Below are positions 1 to 8,400 of a stretch of DNA of 63,751 nt, one piece after another. Numbering within the stretch: position 1 is the first letter of the stretch; each line of letters opens with the position of its first letter. Under the pieces are notes generated by a model. The model saw only the letters and a list, made by a program, of their open reading frames with translations. It was not told where the DNA came from and made no database searches. Origin of the DNA: Flammeovirgaceae bacterium BBD 1991-12 (GTDB lineage Bacteria; Bacteroidota; Bacteroidia; Cytophagales; Cyclobacteriaceae); contig LYSV01000031.1 of assembly GCA_001657315.1 (NCBI GenBank), positions 1 to 63,751 of the forward strand, read 5' to 3'. A program made the translations under genes and the position numbers.

Positions 1-1
1 G

Positions 2-130
2 AGTCAAAACCAAATTTCATATGATAACGCAAAGATTTTAAAAAAATTAAACTTTAAATTTGCCCGCGTGGAAGACACACTGGAGTGGACCTGCAGGGAA
101 TTTCTAAGACAACATCGACACCCAAAATAG
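2..130 (+). CDS. C-terminal end of a probable NAD-dependent epimerase/dehydratase (partial)
   Basis: An open frame enters from the left edge and stops at TAG 128-130, giving 42 residues. The fragment reads NAKILKKLNFKF followed by an amphipathic helix containing TLEWTCREF. This resembles the C-terminal tail of extended short-chain dehydrogenases of the dihydroflavonol reductase/epimerase type, where a 'sKi.keLgf.f..lee.l' segment precedes the last helix. No catalytic residues are inside the window, so the family call rests on the tail alone. It lies on the same strand as the next gene, 63 bp upstream of it. Confidence 0.4.
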   Translation, partial: SQNQISYDNAKILKKLNFKFARVEDTLEWTCREFLRQHRHPK

Positions 131-154
131 ATCAAATCTTGTTTCGTTAAGAAA

Positions 155-162
155 TAATTTTG
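155..162 (+). promoter_or_regulatory. Candidate Bacteroidota -7 element (TAATTTTG)
   Basis: TAATTTTG matches the Bacteroidota TAnnTTTG -7 consensus and lies 31 bp before the ATG of the TPR gene. The upstream TTG at 139-141 is only 13 nt away, shorter than the usual 17-23 nt spacing, so this is a weak call. Confidence 0.3.
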
Positions 163-193
163 ATTAAATTGATTAAACTTTCGACTTTACCGA

Positions 194-1600
194 ATGCCGG
201 AAAACTTTAAGAAAAGAAAAGAAGAAAACGAGCTTATCAGACGCTTTGAGGACCTTGTAAAAAATAAGGCAAACCATTTCTTCGAACTTGACAGCTTTGA
301 GCAGATCATAGATTATTATGTAGAAAACGGTAAATACAACAAGGCACTCATTGCAGTGAACATCGCCTACGATCAATACCCCTTTTCAACCGAACTGTTG
401 ATCAACAAAGCACAGATCCTCTCCAACCTGGAGAAATACAACGAAGCCCTTGAACTATTGGAACATGCCGAGTCCCTTCAGCCGAATGATTCGGAGATAT
501 ACTTCCTGAAAGGATCCATTTTATCTCTTTTGGGACAGTACCACGACTCGATTGAATGCTATGACAAGGCTCTGCTGTTTACAGAGGACAAAGATGAAGC
601 CTACTACAGCCTTGGTCTGGCCTATCAAAGTCTTGAAGACTACGGAAAGGCTATAGAGGCCTATAAAAATGCTATCGAAGAGAACATTTATCATGAGGGA
701 GCCCTGTACGAACTGGCCTATTGTCTGGATGTAAGTGGAGAGTTGGAAAGCAGTATTGATTATTACCATAAGTTCATTGATGCTGATCCCTACTCTCAGG
801 CAGCCTGGTATAACCTGGGTATTGTTTACAATAAATTAGGTAAATACGAAGATGCTCTGAAGGCCTACGAATATGCCATTCTGATCGAAGAGAATTTCGC
901 TTCAGCCTGGTTCAATATCGGCAATACACATATGCAGCTTGAAAACTACACCAAGGCCTTAAATGCATACAAGAAAACGCTGGATATTGAAGGTGCCAGT
1001 CCCGAGGTATATTGCCAACTGGGTGCTGTTTATCAAAAAATAGAACAGTATGACCTGGGGCTCAAATATTTTCAAAAAGCAGCCAAGCTGGACAACATGT
1101 ATGATGAAGCCTGGTTCGGCGCAGGACAATGCCTTGACAAGCAGGAAAAATGGTACCAGTCATTACATTTTTACAACAAAGCCCTTAAACTGGATCATGA
1201 AAACCCACTGTACTGGAAAGCAGTGGCCAAGGCAGAGTACAACATTGGAAACATTGTCTCAAGTATGGATGCCTATGAAGAGGCTTCCATGCTCTCTCCG
1301 GAAGACAAGGAAATATGGTTGGAATGGTCGCACATCTACTATGAGCAAGGCGACTACAACAAGGCTATCGATCTGATTATCAATGGATTGGAAGAAACTC
1401 CCGATGAATCGGATTATTTCTACAGGATCACCGCCTATCTTATATCAGCAGGCAAGTACAAGGAAGCATTTAACTATCTGGAAAATGCATTAATTTTGGA
1501 CTTTGATAATCATGTCGTGCTTTTCGATTTCTTCCCTCAGCTGGAAACTCAGAAAGCCTTGTACAAAATCATAGATCAATTTAGAAAAGATAATCCATAA
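194..1600 (+). CDS. Tetratricopeptide repeat protein
   Basis: A 468-residue protein made almost entirely of TPR helices. Repeats of about 34 residues with the W-LG-Y-A-P pattern run from about residue 50 to 440, for example AWYNLGIVYNKLGKYEDAL and AWFNIGNTHMQLENYTKAL. There is no signal peptide or membrane segment, so it is probably a cytoplasmic scaffold for protein-protein contacts. Its TAA is followed at once by the ATG of the phosphosulfolactate synthase gene, so it leads a compact operon with that gene, the DUF368 gene and aroE. The partner proteins cannot be told from the sequence. Confidence 0.9.
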   Translation: MPENFKKRKEENELIRRFEDLVKNKANHFFELDSFEQIIDYYVENGKYNKALIAVNIAYDQYPFSTELLINKAQILSNLEKYNEALELLEHAESLQPNDSEIYFLKGSILSLLGQYHDSIECYDKALLFTEDKDEAYYSLGLAYQSLEDYGKAIEAYKNAIEENIYHEGALYELAYCLDVSGELESSIDYYHKFIDADPYSQAAWYNLGIVYNKLGKYEDALKAYEYAILIEENFASAWFNIGNTHMQLENYTKALNAYKKTLDIEGASPEVYCQLGAVYQKIEQYDLGLKYFQKAAKLDNMYDEAWFGAGQCLDKQEKWYQSLHFYNKALKLDHENPLYWKAVAKAEYNIGNIVSSMDAYEEASMLSPEDKEIWLEWSHIYYEQGDYNKAIDLIINGLEETPDESDYFYRITAYLISAGKYKEAFNYLENALILDFDNHVVLFDFFPQLETQKALYKIIDQFRKDNP

Positions 1601-2374
1601 ATGAATTACACGCTGAACAATATTCCTGAGCGTACCAAAAAGCCCAGGCAATATGGCTTTACTATGGCCATGGATAAAGGCCTCAGCATCCGTGAGGTAG
1701 AGGATTTCCTCAGTGTCTGCCATGATCATGTGGATATAGTGAAATTCGGGTGGGCCACCTCCTATGTCACACCTAACCTTAAGGAAAAAATACAGGTGTA
1801 CCGGGACGCAGGCATACCGGTATACTTTGGCGGAACACTTTTTGAATCCTTCATTGTCAGGGATCAGTTTGATGACTACTGCAAAGTGCTGGAAAAGTAT
1901 GGCATCGACTACGCCGAAGTGTCAGATGGATCCATAGAACTCGACCATGAAAAGAAATGCGATTATATCAGCAAGCTTTCCGAGCGGGTCACCGTGCTTT
2001 CAGAGGTGGGGTCCAAAGATGCCGAAAAGATCATTCCTCCCTATCAATGGATCAAGCTCATGCAGGATGAGCTGGATGCCGGAGCCTGGAAAGTGATAGG
2101 CGAGGCGCGTGAAGGTGGGAATGTAGGGCTCTTCCGCTCTACAGGTGAAGTGAGATCTGGACTGGTACAGGAAATACTTACCCGGATCCCCTTTGAGAAG
2201 ATCATCTGGGAGGCACCCCAAAAGGCCCAGCAGGTATGGTTTATTAAACTCCTTGGCGCCAATGTAAACCTGGGCAACATCGCTCCGAATGAGATCATAC
2301 CCCTGGAAACGATCCGCCTGGGGCTCCGTGGCGATACATTCAATCATTTCCTTAATTCCACTATAGAAAAATAA
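1601..2374 (+). CDS. comA: Phosphosulfolactate synthase (ComA family)
   Basis: A 257-residue TIM-barrel protein of the ComA family, which adds sulfite to phosphoenolpyruvate to make (R)-2-phospho-3-sulfolactate. Family segments are visible in order: DIVKFGWAT near residue 46, YFGGTLFE near 78, a YAEVSDGS segment near 106, EAREGG near 167, and the C-terminal LGLRGDT. The start codon directly abuts the stop of the TPR gene. ComA is best known from coenzyme M synthesis in methanogens. Bacteroidota do not make coenzyme M, so here the product more likely feeds sulfolactate or cysteate chemistry, perhaps for the sulfonolipids known in Cytophagales. That last step is inference. Confidence 0.85.
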   Translation: MNYTLNNIPERTKKPRQYGFTMAMDKGLSIREVEDFLSVCHDHVDIVKFGWATSYVTPNLKEKIQVYRDAGIPVYFGGTLFESFIVRDQFDDYCKVLEKYGIDYAEVSDGSIELDHEKKCDYISKLSERVTVLSEVGSKDAEKIIPPYQWIKLMQDELDAGAWKVIGEAREGGNVGLFRSTGEVRSGLVQEILTRIPFEKIIWEAPQKAQQVWFIKLLGANVNLGNIAPNEIIPLETIRLGLRGDTFNHFLNSTIEK

Positions 2375-2385
2375 TCGTACCGCAA

Positions 2386-3321
2386 ATGGGCAAACTAAAA
2401 GAAGCTGTTCTTCTCTATCTCAAAGGGTTGGGCATGGGAGGAGCAGATGTGGTACCTGGAGTATCAGGAGGCACCATTGCCCTGATCACCGGAATCTATG
2501 AAGAGTTGCTGAGCTCTATCCGCTCAGTAGATCTGGAGGCTTTCAGACTCTTGCTTAAGTTTCAGTTCAGGGCATTCTGGGAGAAGATCAATGGCAATTT
2601 TCTGCTGGTGCTCCTGCTCGGCATTGCCACCAGTATTTTATCCCTTTCCAGGCTCATCACATACCTGCTGAGCAACTATCCCATTCAGGTGTGGTCTTTC
2701 TTCTTTGGATTGATCATTATATCCGCCGTATTGGTCTTAAGGAATATTGTCAGATGGCGTGTGGTAGTAGTGATCTCCTTGCTGGTGGGGATAATCATAG
2801 CATTTCTTATCACGGAAGCTACACCTGCCAGTACTCCCAACGGACTATGGTTCATCTTTTTATCAGGGGCCATCGCCATTTGTGCCATGATCCTGCCTGG
2901 AATTTCAGGAAGCTTCATTTTACTGATCATGGGCAAGTACGTTTATATATTCAATGCCCTGAACGAGCGCAACCTGATCGTGGTCATAACCTTTATCCTG
3001 GGTTGTATTACAGGTCTGCTTTCCTTTGCCAGGGTCATTTCGTGGCTGCTGAAAAAGTACCATGACCTTACCATTGCTCTGTTATCCGGCTTCATGATAG
3101 GCTCACTGAACAAAGTATGGCCCTGGAAGATCCCTGTTCAATACAGGATCAACTCACATGGAGAGCAGGTGGCCTATATCACGGACAATGTGATGCCTGC
3201 CGGGTACTATCAGGAGCTGGCCGAAAACCCCATGTTGTTCCAGGCTTTGCTTTTTGCAGCGTTGGGCATTTTCATAGTGGTGGCTATTGAGAAAATAGCA
3301 AAACTGAAAAACTCAAGGTAG
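2386..3321 (+). CDS. DUF368 polytopic membrane protein (probable undecaprenyl-phosphate translocase, PopT-like)
   Basis: A 311-residue inner-membrane protein with about eight hydrophobic segments. The DUF368 signature GGADVVPGVSGGTIAL lies near residues 18-35, and a second related motif, AMILPGISGSFILL, lies near 167-182. This is the internal duplication expected of the family. DUF368 proteins have been linked to recycling of undecaprenyl phosphate across the inner membrane. It sits 11 bp after comA and 4 bp before aroE, so it is almost certainly cotranscribed with them. No functional link between these neighbours is evident beyond the shared transcript. Confidence 0.85.
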   Translation: MGKLKEAVLLYLKGLGMGGADVVPGVSGGTIALITGIYEELLSSIRSVDLEAFRLLLKFQFRAFWEKINGNFLLVLLLGIATSILSLSRLITYLLSNYPIQVWSFFFGLIIISAVLVLRNIVRWRVVVVISLLVGIIIAFLITEATPASTPNGLWFIFLSGAIAICAMILPGISGSFILLIMGKYVYIFNALNERNLIVVITFILGCITGLLSFARVISWLLKKYHDLTIALLSGFMIGSLNKVWPWKIPVQYRINSHGEQVAYITDNVMPAGYYQELAENPMLFQALLFAALGIFIVVAIEKIAKLKNSR

Positions 3322-3325
3322 TAAG

Positions 3326-4075
3326 ATGCCACTTTACGGACTTATAGGTAAAAAACTGTCTCACTCATTTTCTCAGCGATATTTTACTGAGAAGTTCAAA
3401 AAAGAAGGACTTACGGATCATGAGTTCAGGCTTTTTGAACTTGACAGCATCAACGAAGTAGCGGAGCTTAAAAAGGAAAAAGACCTAAGGGGATTTAACA
3501 TCACCATACCCTATAAAGAAGAGATCATACCTTTTCTCACTCATATGGCCGATAGCGCAAGAAAAGTGGGAGCCGTAAACGTGGTGAAAATACTGGGTGG
3601 TGAAATGTATGGTCACAATTCCGACTACTATGGTTTTAAAAGTTCGCTGGAAGAGTGGCTCCCTGCACATTCCGGAATGAAAGCTCTGGTATTGGGTACC
3701 GGAGGTGCTTCAAAGGCCGTTTCTGCTGCACTCACGGACCTTTCTATTCCCTTTAGACTGGTCTCGCGTAACAAAAGCAGTGATGTACTGACCTATAAAG
3801 ATCTTTCACCGGAAGTACTGTCCGAACATAAACTCATTGTAAATACAACGCCATTGGGTATGGCACCAAATGAAAAGGGTTTTCCTGATCTGGATTACAA
3901 CGCTTTCAACAGCTCCTTCTACCTCTATGACCTGGTGTATAACCCTGACCGGACCGTTTTTCTAAAGAAGGGACTTGAAAATGGAGCACATATTAAAAAT
4001 GGCCTTGAAATGCTCTACTTACAGGCGGACAAAGCCTGGGAGATATGGGAAGAGAAGCCAGCTGGTCAGATGTAA
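3326..4075 (+). CDS. aroE: Shikimate dehydrogenase
   Basis: A 249-residue enzyme that reduces 3-dehydroshikimate to shikimate with NADPH in aromatic amino acid synthesis. The N-terminal SHSFSQ substrate motif (residues 12-17), the FNITIPYKEE motif with its catalytic lysine (near 54-63), the HNSDYYGF motif (near 94-101) and the nucleotide-binding segment LGTGGASKAV (near 118-127) are all present. It is slightly shorter than the Escherichia coli enzyme, as is common in Bacteroidota. It is the last gene of the four-gene run. Confidence 0.95.
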   Translation: MPLYGLIGKKLSHSFSQRYFTEKFKKEGLTDHEFRLFELDSINEVAELKKEKDLRGFNITIPYKEEIIPFLTHMADSARKVGAVNVVKILGGEMYGHNSDYYGFKSSLEEWLPAHSGMKALVLGTGGASKAVSAALTDLSIPFRLVSRNKSSDVLTYKDLSPEVLSEHKLIVNTTPLGMAPNEKGFPDLDYNAFNSSFYLYDLVYNPDRTVFLKKGLENGAHIKNGLEMLYLQADKAWEIWEEKPAGQM

Positions 4076-4172
4076 ACTTTTGCAAGAATCTGAGTCCGGT
4101 AATCATTTCTGACGTTGAGGATATCCTGTGTAGTTTTTATGTATCCCACTTAGTGAACCTTTGTGTATTTGT

Positions 4173-4230
4173 GCCTCCGATATTTATCGGAGGCGAACTT
4201 TCCTGGCCACTCCTATAATTATCGGAGGCA
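4173..4230. repeat. Two tandem hairpin-forming repeats in the aroE-PPTase gap
   Basis: The 351-bp gap between the convergent aroE and phosphopantetheinyl transferase genes holds a perfect inverted repeat, GCCTCCGATA (4173-4182) and TATCGGAGGC (4185-4194) with a 2-nt loop. The 11-mer TTATCGGAGGC recurs 35 bp later, inside a second, imperfect hairpin ending near 4230. Further inverted repeats such as CTGCC-GGCT-GGCAG follow to about 4310. The cluster could act as a two-way terminator or be a REP-like mobile palindrome. I see no gene in the gap. Confidence 0.5.
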
Positions 4231-4426
4231 CCAAAGCTCAAACCCGCCTGCCGGCTGGCAGTCCACCGGACTCCCCACGGGGTTCAGTGGATCCGCAGGA
4301 TTCAGTGAATGTGAGGAAATCACAAAGGTATTTTCTTTCATGTTTAAGCCTGGACTATTTTAAAACTCACGTTAATACCTATGCTGCCCTCCACTGCTTA
4401 CAGGCCCCTGAAAGACCACTGGCCTC

Positions 4427-5071
4427 TCACATAGTCAGATTAATGAAAACAGGATCAAATTCCCTGAAACTGATTTCATTGTCGTCTTTTTCACTGCATA
4501 AAGCTATTTCATAGCCCGGAAGCGTATTAAACGACCTCAGTTTCCACCTTCGGGATTCACCATGGATCATGCCCTCACCATGATGAAAAGTGATCTGGTC
4601 CATATCAATCATAAACCCACGACCATCAGCCTTCATCAGGCTCTCCTTGGAAGTCCACACCCTGAAAAAAGCAGCAAGCTCATCGCCCGACTGGGATATG
4701 TAGTTCAGATCCTGTGGATTTAGCACGGAATTATACTCTTTTACATCGATCTTCCTGATTCGTTCTATATCGATTCCCACCCTTTGATTTTCTGCCACAG
4801 CACATATGACCATCCGGCCGGAATAGCTGATGCTAAAATGGTGAGTACCCGGAAGATAAGGTCTGCCAAAAATGTTCCTTTGAATTTGGTCAAGATCTTT
4901 GCCCGTCATGCTCTTAAGCATAAACCTTCCAAGGAGAAAGTTCTGCCGGTCTTCGGGCTTCAGGAGTAGTGACGCTTCTTTTTGAATATTGTCTGGTAAA
5001 ACATGAGAAATTTCATCAAGAATATCTGTGGATTTGGTTGCAGGAAATTCAGCATAACAAATTTCTATCAT
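4427..5071 (-). CDS. 4'-phosphopantetheinyl transferase (Sfp type)
   Basis: A 214-residue Sfp-family enzyme that moves the phosphopantetheine arm of CoA onto the serine of carrier proteins. The two family motifs are intact: RVGIDIE near residues 97-103, and WTSKESLMK at 139-147 with the WxxKE core and the magnesium-binding glutamate. The gene is divergent from the PKS gene at 5456, which carries one ACP domain. The likely job of this enzyme is to activate that ACP, though Sfp-type enzymes are often broad in range. Confidence 0.9.
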   Translation of the reverse strand: MIEICYAEFPATKSTDILDEISHVLPDNIQKEASLLLKPEDRQNFLLGRFMLKSMTGKDLDQIQRNIFGRPYLPGTHHFSISYSGRMVICAVAENQRVGIDIERIRKIDVKEYNSVLNPQDLNYISQSGDELAAFFRVWTSKESLMKADGRGFMIDMDQITFHHGEGMIHGESRRWKLRSFNTLPGYEIALCSEKDDNEISFREFDPVFINLTM

Positions 5072-5238
5072 TGGGGCTTAGATGTTGTTAAAAAACAAGT
5101 AGCTGGTCAAATAACTATAAAAAGGACCAGGTTGTTAGAAATGAATTGTCGAACTACAGGCTTTTTTGATGTGAAGAAAATATGCCAATATGCACATTAA
5201 GGGTAGTGCTATTGTTTTCAGCGACTAAAACATTACAC

Positions 5239-5256
5239 GTTGTCATGAATGACAAC
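5239..5256. promoter_or_regulatory. Operator-like palindrome between the PPTase and PKS genes
   Basis: GTTGTCAT (5239-5246) and ATGACAAC (5249-5256) form a perfect 8-bp inverted repeat with a 2-nt centre. It lies in the 384-bp divergent regulatory region of the PPTase and PKS genes, 168 bp upstream of the PPTase start. It has the shape of a dimeric repressor or activator site. No regulator gene is adjacent, so the binding protein is unknown. Confidence 0.4.
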
Positions 5257-5455
5257 CACAGCATGAAATATTGAAACCAGGATTCTGAAAATTCATTTAA
5301 TGCCTAGTTATCAGAGAGTTAATACACCAGTATATAATTTAAAAATTAAGCAACAAAAATACTAATATTAATAAAAATCTTACATAAGTTCTATTTTGTG
5401 CATTGAATGACGAAACTATCTAAATAAAAACCTAGTTTTCAAATAGTTAAAAATC

Positions 5456-8400
5456 TTGTGTCACAAACTAACCGAAAACCAAGGCGTGAAAAACTACAAC
5501 CCAATAGCCATCGTCGGGATGTCAGGACGATTTCCCGAAGCACGTGATCTGAATGAATTTTGGGAATTACTAACCCAAGGGATAGATACCGTCACCGAAA
5601 TACCGGTAACCAGGTGGCATCATGACCGGTATTACCATCCGGACAATTCCGTACCCGGAAAAACGAATCAAAAACATGCTGCTTTACTGGAAGGTATTGA
5701 TGCATTCGATCCATTGTTCTTCAATATTTCCCCGGCCGAGGCTATTGAAATGAACCCCTCGCAGAAGCTAATGCTCGAACTCGCATGGCAGCTTATTGAG
5801 AGCTCAAGCATACCCTTTAAAAAAATAAGTGGTAGCCGGGCCGGAGTGTACATTGGCAACATCTGGAGCGACTTTGAGCATTTGAGAAAGCATAAAAACT
5901 CCCTCGCCACTTCTCATTCTGCTGTAGGTCAGTCTTCCAATATCATCGCAAACCGTATCTCATATTGTCTTGGTCTGAGAGGGCCTAGCCTGGTACTGGA
6001 TACAGGCTGTTCTTCATCTGTTGTGGCTTTGCATCTGGCCTGTCAAAGCCTGCAGGACCATAGCACCGACCTGGGCTTTGCAGGTGCAGTGAACCATATA
6101 CTGGACCCCGACCAGTACATACTTCTGTCGAAATTCGGCGGCCTCTCATCCCGGGGCAGGTGCAGTACCTTTGACACCAATGCAGATGGATTTGTACGCG
6201 GCGAAGGAGGCGGGATGTTGCTGCTGAAAAGACTTGAGGATGCCGAGAAGGACGGTGATCGTATCTTTGCCGTGATAAGAGGCACAGCAGTTAACAATAA
6301 CGGGCACAATGCAAATCTACCAGCTACGAGCGTATCCGGGCAAAAACATATGCTCACGGAAGCTTATCAGCACTCTGGTATAGAACCACACGAGATCCAT
6401 TATGTGGAAGCGCACGGCACCGGCACCAAACTGGGCGACCCCACGGAAAGCCGGGCTTTGGGAGAGTTTTTCAGTCAGAACAGGGATAGCTCCAAAAAGC
6501 TGAGGATCGGATCAGTTAAAACCAATATCGGACACCTGGAAGGAGCCGCTGGTATAGCAGGCATGATCAAGGTATTGCTGGCTATGAATAACAATGCTCT
6601 ACCCAGGAACCTCAACTTCAACACGCCTAATCCGGAGATCGATTTTGAGGGACTGAAACTCGAAGTCCAGCAGGAATTATCTCCATGGCCGGCGAAGGAG
6701 GGGGAAACTCTCAAGGCGGGGGTAAACTCCTTCGGATGGGGTGGCACCAATGCACACGCCGTATTGGAGCAATATATGCACAAGATCACCGCAGAACATT
6801 CGCCGTTTGAGCATACCCGTTGTGTACTCCCGGTATCAGCAAAATCACGTAACGCTCTGACTGATTATGTGAAAGAGCATTTAAAATACCTGACTACAAC
6901 CATCAACGGATCCATAGACGGTTTTATCAATTACTGCGCTGCCACAGGTATCCTGAAGCCGGAAATGGAGTACCGAAAAACCTTTGTGGCCGCCAACAAG
7001 GGTGAAATGATCCAGAAGCTGGCAGATTTTATTGATAACAATGAGGTTATCCTGCCCGTACCTGAGACACCCAATACCCAAAAGGTAGTCTTCATATTTC
7101 CCGGACAGGGTTCGCAATGGGTCAAAATGGGAGCTTCCCTAATGGGTACAGATCCGGTATTCACCCGTACAATGGAAGATTGTGATCGCGCATTCTTACC
7201 CTACACCGGTTGGTCACTTCTTGACCGGCTTTATGTCAAAGGAGAAAGCCTGCAGGACATTGATTTCATCCAGCCTGCCCTGTGCGCCATGCAGATCGCA
7301 CTGGCAGAGCTATGGAAATCATGGGGGTTGGTACCTTCCTCTGTAGTAGGACACAGTATGGGTGAAGTAGCCGCTGCATACGTAGCAGGAAGTATCAGCC
7401 TGGACGAAGCCGCCCGTATTATTTGCACCAGAAGCGCACTTATGAAAACAGTTAGCGGTCAGGGTGGAGCTATGGCAGTCACGGAGCTGACCATAGCCGA
7501 AGCAGAGCAGGTGATAGAACGGTATCCTGACCTGTCTGTTGCTGTTAACAACAGCCATAAGTCCACGGTGCTGGCAGGTCCTGAAGAATCTATCCGGAAA
7601 GTTCTTGATGAGCTGGACCAAAGGGGGCTGTTTTGCCGTCAGGTAAAAGTGGATGTCGCCTCTCACAGCCGGCAAATGGAGCCACTAATGGAACCTCTGG
7701 CCAAAGCTTTGAATAACATTCAACCCAAACATGGTGAACTGACGGTTTATTCCACCGTACTGGATGCCAAAGTAGGTGGAGAAATACTGGATACTTCCTA
7801 TTGGGTGAATAACCTGAGAAAAGGAGTAAAGTTTGCCTCAGTGATGGATAAGCTGATCGAAGATGACCATCATGTTTTCGTAGAGGTCAGCGCCCATCCG
7901 GTATTGACCACTTCTATCTACGAATGCCTTGAAAAGGCTGGTAAACAAGCGGTGGTAGCGCATACCTTACACCGTGATAAGACGGAGATGGATGAATTGT
8001 ATGATAACCTCACCAGCATTCATGCTTTTGGTGGCTCGATCGACTGGAAAAATTATTATAACAGACAAAAAGCTCCTCACCTCGCTCTCCCCAATTACCC
8101 CTTTCAACGGGACGTATATCAAATAGAGGACCGCTCATCATCGATCCAAACGGATCACCAGCATTACAAACATCCATTATTGGGTAAGAGCATTACCCTG
8201 GCAGGAATGAATGACACCTTTTACTGGGAGTCCCGGATAAGTCTGGAGATGAACCCCTGGCTTGAAGACCATAAGGTGAACGATACAGCCGTCCTTCCGG
8301 GAGCCGCCTATGTTGAAATGCTCTCAAGCGCCCTGAAGGAAGTATATCCAACAAACAGTGTCGCCATTGAGAACCTGACATTTCTGAAAGCAATCAGTTT

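Noticed and set aside
4161-4514. A 117-codon frame across the aroE-PPTase gap
   Set aside because: It runs through hairpin repeats and into the 3' end of the PPTase gene, with no coding-like composition.
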